Below, piece by piece: positions 7,095 through 12,428 of a stretch of 12,428 nt of DNA (its first letter is position 1; each line of letters begins with the position of its first letter). The notes under the pieces are model-generated. The model saw only the letters and a list, made by a program, of their open reading frames with translations. It was not told the DNA's origin and made no database searches. The position numbers were made by a program, and so were the translations under genes. Origin of the DNA: Prolixibacteraceae bacterium UBA5740 (GTDB lineage Bacteria; Bacteroidota; Bacteroidia; Bacteroidales; Prolixibacteraceae); the NCBI GenBank assembly GCA_002419285.1, contig DIFU01000032.1, positions 4,351-16,778 of the forward strand, read 5' to 3'.

Positions 7095-7138
7095 TGCTAA
7101 AATTTTGGATTCGATGCTTTTGGGAATAGTTATATCTT

Positions 7139-7153
7139 CATTGATTATCAATG
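7139..7153. repeat. 15-bp palindrome upstream of lpxH
   Basis: CATTGAT-T-ATCAATG is a perfect palindrome with 7-bp arms around one central base. It lies 10 bp after the lipoprotein stop and about 50 bp before lpxH. No T-run follows on the transcribed strand, so it looks more like a protein-binding site than a terminator. The one-base spacing does not fit the FNR/CRP pattern. Confidence 0.4.
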
Positions 7154-7162
7154 GTTTTCAGT

Positions 7163-8314
7163 TTATTTGAATATTTTTGACAATGCTTTGTCAAGTGCAG
7201 GGCCTTTCAGGTTCTGGGCAATTATGGCACCATCGCGCCCGATGAGGTAGTTATAGGGTACTGCCTGGATATTGAAGTTCATTACTGCCTGAATGCTGCC
7301 GTCCATATCACCGACATTGGTCCAGGTGAGTTTATCCTTCTGGATGGCTTCAAGCCAGTCTTTCCTGTCCTTGTCAACACTTACCTGATAAATCTCAAAA
7401 CCTTTTTGCCGGTATTTTGAATAAGCCTCGGCCAGGACAGGATTCAGGATCCTTGAATCGGGATTTAGGGCTGACCAAAAGTGTACAAGAATAACTTTTC
7501 CCTGTAAAGAGGACAATGCGATAGGGTTCCCTTCGGTATCTGGAAGTATGATTTCAGGTATATCAGATCCGGCTTCATCGATCAGCTGCCTGAGTTGCAT
7601 ATTTCTTTCCTGGGCAATCAGCTGAAGAGTGTTTTGGTATAGGGCCTTTACATGTTCTGATTTCGGATAGAAAGAATTCAGGGCAGATGCCGCAACCCGA
7701 AGTGCGTGTAAGTCCCGGACCACATAGTTCTCGTTGTCAAATTTTTGGTATAATGCCAGTACACTCGCCATGCTGAATGGATGTTCGGAAACAAAGTTTG
7801 TGGAATAATCTACCTGGTCCTGAACGGTTTTCTCATAAGCCTGGTCCAGCTGCCGTTTCAGTTCAATGAAGTCGGGCCGGTCGGCGTATAGGGTATATAA
7901 TGAGGAAATTGAATCCAGCCTTTGTTTGGTAATATTGAGTTTTTCGTTTAATTCCTGGACAAGGATGGAGCCGGGAGAACCTTCTACATCGTACTGTCGC
8001 GCAAAATTGAGGGCATCTGCCTTAATGTTGATTACCTCAGCTGAGTCGATCAGTAAGGTAATGAAATTATTTTCCGATAATTTAAGAAGGTAAAATGTAG
8101 GCATTCCGGTATGTGCACGAAAGGCAAATTCACCGTTTTTCCCTATTTTTACAGAATCAACAGGACGCATACTGGCTACCATCAGTTCTTCCAGATATAA
8201 CTTCCTGCCTTCCGCATTGGTTATTTTTCCGGTAATTTCGAATTTTTTTGGACGATCACATCCTGTAAAAATCAAAATGATTAATGTTGTAAAAACAATT
8301 AGTCTGTTGTTCAT
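7163..8314 (-). CDS. DUF4369/thioredoxin-like lipoprotein lacking CxxC
   Basis: This is a 383-residue predicted lipoprotein. It has a hydrophobic signal (residues 4-16) and a lipobox ending TGC with Cys19 as the acylated residue, so the mature protein is membrane anchored outside the cytoplasm. Residues about 24-120 look like the DUF4369 beta domain found in many Bacteroidota TlpA-type proteins. A helical linker (about 120-245) follows, then a TlpA/AhpC-type thioredoxin domain (about 251-383). The usual WCxxC segment reads FWSALNPDSR (279-288), with Asn284 and Ser287 in place of both cysteines. The cis-proline is kept (VP, 352-353). Cys19 is the only cysteine, so disulfide exchange is ruled out in the visible protein; a binding or structural role is inferred. 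ATG at 8314-8312. It diverges from ribF. Confidence 0.85.
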   Translation of the reverse strand: MNNRLIVFTTLIILIFTGCDRPKKFEITGKITNAEGRKLYLEELMVASMRPVDSVKIGKNGEFAFRAHTGMPTFYLLKLSENNFITLLIDSAEVINIKADALNFARQYDVEGSPGSILVQELNEKLNITKQRLDSISSLYTLYADRPDFIELKRQLDQAYEKTVQDQVDYSTNFVSEHPFSMASVLALYQKFDNENYVVRDLHALRVAASALNSFYPKSEHVKALYQNTLQLIAQERNMQLRQLIDEAGSDIPEIILPDTEGNPIALSSLQGKVILVHFWSALNPDSRILNPVLAEAYSKYRQKGFEIYQVSVDKDRKDWLEAIQKDKLTWTNVGDMDGSIQAVMNFNIQAVPYNYLIGRDGAIIAQNLKGPALDKALSKIFK

Positions 8315-8350
8315 TATGATGCTTTAATTTGAGCCGCTAAAATTAATAAA

Positions 8351-8365
8351 TTCCCCTGAGGGGAA
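8351..8365. repeat. 15-bp palindrome between lipoprotein gene and ribF
   Basis: TTCCCCT-G-AGGGGAA is a perfect palindrome with 7-bp arms around one central base. It is GC-rich in an AT-rich 106-bp divergent gap. It ends about 28 bp before the ribF -7 box and lies about 37 bp upstream of the lipoprotein ATG, a position suited to an operator acting on either gene. Confidence 0.5.
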
Positions 8366-8393
8366 ATATTCAGAGGCGAAGATAATTATTTTA

Positions 8394-8401
8394 TATTTTT
8401 G
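8394..8401 (+). promoter_or_regulatory. Candidate -7 box for ribF
   Basis: TATTTTTG is an exact TAnnTTTG match ending 20 bases before the ribF GTG, predicting a leader of roughly 15 bases. There is no TTG at the -33 distance. The leader is too short for an FMN riboswitch. The same octamer precedes ribD. Confidence 0.45.
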
Positions 8402-8420
8402 GGTCCAAGTTTTTGAAATA

Positions 8421-9359
8421 GTGAGAGTATATAAGGATTTAAAGAATATTTCAGTAAGCAAACCGGTTGTTACAATCGGTACTTTCGATGGGGTTCACCT
8501 TGGGCATCATAACGTCCTTGACAAGCTAAAGGAAATAGCTGTCGAAACCGGCGGTGAGTCTGTTGTTTTCACCTTCTATCCGCATCCTCGCCAGGTACTG
8601 ACACCCGACGAGCAGAACCTCAGGCTGCTGACAACCCTGGATGAGAAGATAGAGCTTCTTAGCAAGGCAGGTATAGACCATCTCATCGTATATCCCTTTA
8701 CCCTTGATTTTGCCAGGCTTTCTTATTCCGAGTTTGTGAAATCCGTTTTGGTCGACCAAATCCGTACCTCAACTCTGGTAGTCGGTTACGACCATCGGTT
8801 CGGGAAGAATCGTGAAGGAAGTTACGATGACCTGAAAAGATGTGCTGATTTATATGGTTTTGATATCATTAAGCTGGATGTCCTTCTTGCAAATGAGGTA
8901 AGTATAAGCTCAACCCGAATCCGGAATGCCCTGGAGTCAGGGGATATCCGGCAGGCAACCCGTTACCTGGGATATCATTATACCCTGCATGGCAGGGTGG
9001 TGGAAGGGCAGCAACTGGGCCGGACCATTGGGTTTCCCACAGCGAATATTGAATCTTCAGATGTTCATAAACTCATTCCCGGATATGGAGTTTATGCTGT
9101 ATTTGCCCTCGTTGACGGAGCCAGGTACCGTGGAATGATGAATATCGGGACCCGTCCCACTTTCAACAATAATGCCGACAATAGAAGCATTGAAGTGAAT
9201 CTGTTTGATTTTGAGGGTCATATTTACGGTTCGGCAATAACCCTGGTATTTGTCGACAAAATCAGGGATGAAAGAAAATTTCCCGACAAGGAGGCCTTGG
9301 TCATGCAACTTCATCTCGACCGGCAAGAATCAAACAGGATACTTGATAACGAGATGTAA
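8421..9359 (+). CDS. ribF: Bifunctional riboflavin kinase/FAD synthetase RibF
   Basis: RibF phosphorylates riboflavin to FMN and then adenylylates FMN to FAD. The 312-residue product has the N-terminal nucleotidyltransferase domain (about 1-180) with TIGTFDGVHLGHH (18-30), FYPHP (52-56) and SSTRIR (163-168). The C-terminal flavokinase domain (about 185-305) has GRTIGFPTAN (200-209), MNIGTRPTF (240-248) and the IEVNLFDFEG strand (257-266). The start is GTG at 8421, the only start that gives the expected short run before the TIGTFDG strand; no Shine-Dalgarno precedes it. It is transcribed alone, away from the lipoprotein gene, and its stop is two bases from the end of the convergent phosphatase-fold gene. 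ribD is at the right edge of the window. Confidence 0.96.
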   Translation: MRVYKDLKNISVSKPVVTIGTFDGVHLGHHNVLDKLKEIAVETGGESVVFTFYPHPRQVLTPDEQNLRLLTTLDEKIELLSKAGIDHLIVYPFTLDFARLSYSEFVKSVLVDQIRTSTLVVGYDHRFGKNREGSYDDLKRCADLYGFDIIKLDVLLANEVSISSTRIRNALESGDIRQATRYLGYHYTLHGRVVEGQQLGRTIGFPTANIESSDVHKLIPGYGVYAVFALVDGARYRGMMNIGTRPTFNNNADNRSIEVNLFDFEGHIYGSAITLVFVDKIRDERKFPDKEALVMQLHLDRQESNRILDNEM

Positions 9360-9361
9360 AT

Positions 9362-10423
9362 CTAATTCCGGATTAGTTCACAGGCAATCGGAAGATGGTC
9401 GCTGTAGGGGACATCATAGACCATGAAATTGTAGCTGCGGTATGTATCACTGTGAAGGATATAATCAATCCGGAACGAAGGTAGTTTGCCAACATAGGTC
9501 CGACCGATCCCTTGTCCTGAATCAACAAAAGAATCGACAAGGTCTCCCCTTACTTTTTGGTAAGAATAGGAGGACGGCGGGTCGTTGAAATCGCCACACA
9601 CAATGACCGGATAAGGTGAACTGCTGATTCTTTCATGAATGAGGCGGGCTTGTTTTGCCCTCATTTTTACGGCATCACGGTATTTCATACCGAGTTCCTT
9701 TACCTCCTCCAGATCTTTTTCATCCGAAATCCGCTGTCTCCCAATGATTCTGTATTTGTCAGGATCGATGCGGTACGACTGAAGATGGATATTAAAAATG
9801 CGAATGGTATCATTGTTTGCTACTACATCAGTGCAAATGGCAATATTTCCCGAGTTTTCGAACCTGATTTCCTGCATCTTTACAATAGGGAAGCGGGTTA
9901 ATGTAACTGAACCGCCTGTGCCGCTTGCCCTCGCGTATTGGTAGTGCCTGATTGACGGAAACTCGCTCTTGGCCGCCTGCAGATTGAAAATATGGTTTGA
10001 CCGAAGTTTTACTTCCTGCAGGCAAATGATGTCAGGTTCTGTCTCTTTCAGAAAACCCTTTATGAGATCTGCAAGGTCCTTCGATGGGTTTCGCCCTGTA
10101 CCGGTAAAGTGCTTTACGTTATAAGATACTACCTTAATGCCTTGTTCTTCGGTCGTTTTCCCCGATAGCTGAAAATACCGTGAGGCAACATTGAATCCCA
10201 GCAAGATAGTCAATAGCGATAATATTATAAATTTGGGCTTGGTGAAAAGCCAGAATACCATGAGCAACAAGTTGAACAGAAGAATCCAGGGATATGCCAT
10301 TCCTGCCAGGGAAATTAACCAACCTTTATCAGGCGGGAAATAGAGGGATGCATAGGAGACCAACAAGCCCCCAATGGCTATAACATTAATAAACAGTAAA
10401 CTATATTTTACAAATTTTCTCAA
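9362..10423 (-). CDS. Endonuclease/exonuclease/phosphatase-fold membrane protein
   Basis: The 353-residue product starts with three hydrophobic segments (about 7-29, 36-59 and 64-82). An EEP-fold domain (about 95-353) follows. Catalytic motifs are intact: YNVKHF (101-106), LQEVK with Glu137, NIHLQ with His213, GDFND with Asp278 and Asn280, RIDYI with Asp320, and SDHLP (341-345). The family includes DNases, sphingomyelinases and inositol phosphatases, and the substrate cannot be read from the sequence. The arrangement of three membrane helices plus an EEP domain is common in Bacteroidota. With three spans the domain would probably be outside the cytoplasm, but the topology is not proven. The start is a TTG at 10423-10421 after a weak AGG; no in-frame ATG lies upstream before a stop. 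It follows the DUF362 gene by 81 bp. Confidence 0.85.
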   Translation of the reverse strand: MRKFVKYSLLFINVIAIGGLLVSYASLYFPPDKGWLISLAGMAYPWILLFNLLLMVFWLFTKPKFIILSLLTILLGFNVASRYFQLSGKTTEEQGIKVVSYNVKHFTGTGRNPSKDLADLIKGFLKETEPDIICLQEVKLRSNHIFNLQAAKSEFPSIRHYQYARASGTGGSVTLTRFPIVKMQEIRFENSGNIAICTDVVANNDTIRIFNIHLQSYRIDPDKYRIIGRQRISDEKDLEEVKELGMKYRDAVKMRAKQARLIHERISSSPYPVIVCGDFNDPPSSYSYQKVRGDLVDSFVDSGQGIGRTYVGKLPSFRIDYILHSDTYRSYNFMVYDVPYSDHLPIACELIRN

Positions 10424-10504
10424 TTGCCTGAATATTTCCGTATGGAAGCGGTGTGCAATTTAACGAATTCGTGGTGAAATGATTTTGTGATTCTGAACAA
10501 TTCG

Positions 10505-11389
10505 TCACAGTTTTATAATCTGTTCAGGCATTGGGTTTTGCTGTCCCAGGCCAGCCAAAATTGCTTCTTTTAGTCCGCTTATCTGACTGTAATCCAATCC
10601 AAGGATACTCGCTGAGGCCTGGTCTGAAAGCACAATGTCATCCGAAACGGAAATATACCTCAAATCCTTGTCTGGAGGTGTCGACCCAATCTGTCTGTTT
10701 TCAGGCCAGATTTCGGCGATGGTAAGCTGGGGGGCTTTATAACTGAGCAGCGAGGTAAGGCATGCAGATTGATGGATCCCAATGCATTTATTACGTTCCC
10801 AAACCAGTCCAAGGTAATTGTCAATGGCACCCTTTACCTGTTCATCCCGTGGTATGCTCACAACAGGCAGGTTAATGATGATATCGGCATTAACCAATGC
10901 CTGGTGAATAAGGATGGATTTGTCTGACATCGTTTCAGGCAGGGTATAATATCTGGCGTCATTGGCTGGGTAAACCCTGGCCGCAGCATCTTTTGCAACT
11001 CTTTCTATCCCGCTGTTCTTATAGGATTGGGTCCATTCATCCCTGGTTTGATCCAGAACCGAAACCTCTCTGGCACCTGCCTTGTAGCACCACTCAATGA
11101 TGGTTTTCACCAAAACCGGATCGGTGTTATATCCTGTTCCTGTCGGTTGGTTATAAGCCATCACTGGTTTCACAAGGACTCTGGGCCTGCCTGATATGAT
11201 CCTGCGAATTCCGCCGAAAGGGTGTAATGCCTTTTCCAATGAGTTGACCAGCTCTTTCTCCCGGGCTATCCATGTCCTGCTATCCTTCGATGCCGGCCAT
11301 CCGCTGTTGCCCGAAAAAATGCCGTGAAATGCCTGAACCGGTAGTATGGCTTGCAAGGCTGCAAATTGCAGGAAGTTACGTCTCCTCAT
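10505..11389 (-). CDS. DUF362 protein with Tat signal peptide
   Basis: The 294-residue product begins MRRRNFLQFAALQ, a twin-arginine signal (RRxFL) followed by a short hydrophobic stretch and a likely cleavage site near residue 20. The rest resembles DUF362. It has RVLVKPVM (70-77), NTDPVLVKTIIEWCYKAGA with a following beta strand VSVLD (88-113), INLPVVSI then GAIDNYLG (172-194), and a C-terminal SDDIVLSDQASASILG (249-264). Many DUF362 proteins carry a C-terminal 4Fe-4S ferredoxin domain; this one has no such cysteine cluster, and only three cysteines in all. The biochemical function of the family is not established. It follows prmC by 23 bp on the same strand, so co-transcription is likely. 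Export would depend on the Tat system whose TatC is encoded at 41-871. Confidence 0.8.
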   Translation of the reverse strand: MRRRNFLQFAALQAILPVQAFHGIFSGNSGWPASKDSRTWIAREKELVNSLEKALHPFGGIRRIISGRPRVLVKPVMAYNQPTGTGYNTDPVLVKTIIEWCYKAGAREVSVLDQTRDEWTQSYKNSGIERVAKDAAARVYPANDARYYTLPETMSDKSILIHQALVNADIIINLPVVSIPRDEQVKGAIDNYLGLVWERNKCIGIHQSACLTSLLSYKAPQLTIAEIWPENRQIGSTPPDKDLRYISVSDDIVLSDQASASILGLDYSQISGLKEAILAGLGQQNPMPEQIIKL

Positions 11390-11412
11390 TTTTCCATTTT
11401 ATAAGGTTTTGT

Positions 11413-12252
11413 TCAGATTTTTGCCCTGATCATTCGGTCTTTTCCCTGTAGGTCCTTTCTGATTTCGACAAATTCAAACCCTTTGGACGAGAGCAAACCC
11501 ATCATTTCGGGTCCTAGTGATTCATTGATTTCCAGGTAGAGCCAGCCGCCGGGGGCTCCTGTACCTTTTGCAAAATTGGCAATCGCCTCATAATAAACAA
11601 GGGGTTTTTTGTCATCAACAAATAACGCGATACCAGGCTCGAATCGTGTCACATTATCTGCCATGAATTGTTTTTCAGATTCCCTGACATAGGGTGGATT
11701 GCTGACAATGAGATCTGGTTTTTCTGGCATCTGTAACTCTTTATCATCCAGAATGTCAGCTTGAAAGAACGTGATGTCAAGGTTATTTAGAACTGCATTT
11801 TCATGCGCCGTATTGAGCGCTTCCGGTGAAATGTCACAAGCATAGACTGACGATGCCATCATTTTGGTTTTCAGGGAAATGGCAATGCATCCGCTTCCGG
11901 TTCCAATGTCCAGGATATTCTGAAATACTTCTCCCGATTCCAAAATCCAGCTGATCAGTTCTTCCGTTTCTGGCCGGGGAATGAGTACATTGGGATTTAC
12001 TTTGAAATTCAGTCCGAAAAATTCAGTTTCGCCCAAAATATATTGAATCGGTTCTGAATTTTTGAGGCGTCTTGTAATTTCAGCTACGGTTTCCTTTTCT
12101 TCAGCGGATAGTGTTTCATGCTGTTTCAATACAAGATCGGTGAGTGTGAAATTTTTTAGATGCCTGAAGATCAGGCGAACCATGCTTTCTGTTTCTTCGG
12201 GCGAACACACAGATTGTAATTCCTTTCTGATAAATTGAATTGTCGGCAGCAT
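11413..12252 (-). CDS. prmC: Peptide chain release factor N5-glutamine methyltransferase PrmC
   Basis: PrmC (HemK) methylates the glutamine of the GGQ motif in release factors RF1 and RF2, using S-adenosylmethionine. The 279-residue product has an N-terminal helical domain (about 1-85) with PIQYILGETEFFG (68-80), then a Rossmann methyltransferase domain. The SAM-binding motif is DIGTGSGCIA (115-124) and the catalytic NPPY is at 185-188, with IPRPETEELI (91-100) just before. Start: ATG at 12252-12250. The reading frame is open 49 codons further upstream, but that extension lies over the ribD 5' end and lacks family similarity, so it is excluded. The candidate promoter is 15 bp upstream of the ATG. 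Downstream come the DUF362 and phosphatase-fold genes on the same strand. Confidence 0.95.
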   Translation of the reverse strand: MLPTIQFIRKELQSVCSPEETESMVRLIFRHLKNFTLTDLVLKQHETLSAEEKETVAEITRRLKNSEPIQYILGETEFFGLNFKVNPNVLIPRPETEELISWILESGEVFQNILDIGTGSGCIAISLKTKMMASSVYACDISPEALNTAHENAVLNNLDITFFQADILDDKELQMPEKPDLIVSNPPYVRESEKQFMADNVTRFEPGIALFVDDKKPLVYYEAIANFAKGTGAPGGWLYLEINESLGPEMMGLLSSKGFEFVEIRKDLQGKDRMIRAKI

Positions 12253-12265
12253 TGTATTATTTTTG
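12235..12265 (+). promoter_or_regulatory. Candidate ribD promoter
   Basis: TTG (12235-12237) lies 20 bases before TATTTTTG (12258-12265), an exact TAnnTTTG -7 box. The spacing fits the Bacteroidota -33/-7 promoter. Predicted transcription start is near 12269, about 15 bases before the ribD ATG. The -33 part lies within prmC. Confidence 0.6.
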
Positions 12266-12266
12266 G

Positions 12267-12298
12267 CAAAGTTACAAAATGACATGGAGACACACCAA
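12267..12298 (-). promoter_or_regulatory. Candidate prmC promoter
   Basis: On the - strand, TTG (12298-12296) lies 21 bases before TAACTTTG (12274-12267), an exact TAnnTTTG. The predicted start near 12260 is about 8 bases before the prmC ATG. The -33 part lies within ribD. The box is one base from the ribD -7 box and faces it. Confidence 0.6.
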
Positions 12299-12428
12299 TC
12301 GTTCATGAAACGATGCATCGACCTGGCAATGCTGGGCTCAGGTTCAACTGCACCTAATCCAATGGTGGGCTGTGTCATTGTCCGTAACGGAAGTATCATT
12401 GGTGAAGGCTACCATATTCAACATGGCG
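12284..12428 (+). CDS. ribD: Riboflavin biosynthesis protein RibD (5' part)
   Basis: This is the first 48 codons of a gene cut by the window edge. The translation METHQSFMKRCIDLAMLG, then APNPMVGCVIV, then GEGYHIQHG matches the N-terminus of the RibD deaminase domain. Its hallmarks are PNPMVG and GEGYH, just before the zinc-binding HAE that would follow outside the window. RibD deaminates and reduces the pyrimidine intermediate of riboflavin synthesis. ATG 12284 is chosen because about eight residues normally precede the MxRCxxLA helix. An ATG at 12279 is in another frame, and ATG 12305 would shorten the first helix. It is divergent from prmC, with a 31-bp gap between start codons. Confidence 0.88.
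   Translation, partial: METHQSFMKRCIDLAMLGSGSTAPNPMVGCVIVRNGSIIGEGYHIQHG

Noticed and set aside
8402..8420. FMN riboswitch before ribF (or ribD)
   Set aside because: The leaders are under about 20 bases and contain no conserved riboswitch sequence.
10463..10472. Palindrome ACGAATTCGT between the DUF362 and EEP genes
   Set aside because: Only 10 bp and AT-rich in part, easily chance. The 81-bp gap also holds a 4-bp-stem hairpin (10436-10447) but no T-run or promoter box that I can support.
12253..12399. N-terminal extension of prmC by 49 codons
   Set aside because: The extension covers the clear RibD N-terminus on the other strand, and the PrmC family begins at the Met at 12252.
1..12428. 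CRISPR array, insertion sequence, defence or phage module
   Set aside because: No repeated spacers, transposase motifs, terminal repeats or defence-type genes were seen; the window is nearly filled by core genes.

Overview
The window reads as a stretch of chromosomal housekeeping genes from a member of the Bacteroidota, most likely Bacteroidales or a related order. The basis is family-level resemblance (ClpP with a long N-terminal extension, a DUF4369/thioredoxin-like lipoprotein, an endonuclease/exonuclease/phosphatase protein with three membrane segments), the scarcity of Shine-Dalgarno sequences, and repeated copies of the Bacteroidota -7 promoter element TAnnTTTG just upstream of genes. 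No mobile element, CRISPR array, phage gene or rRNA is visible.

Left part, + strand (1-5233): tatC and lptB form a tight pair (Sec-independent export and LPS transport). A tRNA-Leu(UAG) gene follows, with its own -7 box and a good intrinsic terminator, then tig (trigger factor), then clpP-clpX, which overlap by one base. A hairpin plus T-run after tig runs straight into a candidate clpP promoter. This is a protein folding, export and quality-control cluster.

Middle part, - strand (8314 down to 5246): a lipoprotein with a thioredoxin fold that has lost its CxxC pair, then lpxH (lipid A hydrolase), then a ketoacyl-ACP synthase III-like enzyme. The last two are 14 bp apart and probably co-transcribed, an envelope-lipid theme. 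The gene block converges on clpX with a 12-bp gap.

Right part: ribF (+, 8421-9359) diverges from the lipoprotein gene and converges on an endonuclease/exonuclease/phosphatase membrane protein. That protein is the last gene of a - strand run: prmC (release-factor methyltransferase), a Tat-exported DUF362 protein, then the phosphatase-fold protein. At the right edge the 5' end of ribD diverges from prmC. Their candidate promoters face each other, with -7 boxes one base apart.

I found no clear new multi-gene system. The most useful second-look points are the redox-dead thioredoxin-like lipoprotein, the prmC/ribD face-to-face promoters, the trigger factor whose PPIase region has lost recognisable FKBP motifs, and the inverted repeats around the tRNA promoter. 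All functional calls come from reading motifs by eye; no database search was run.
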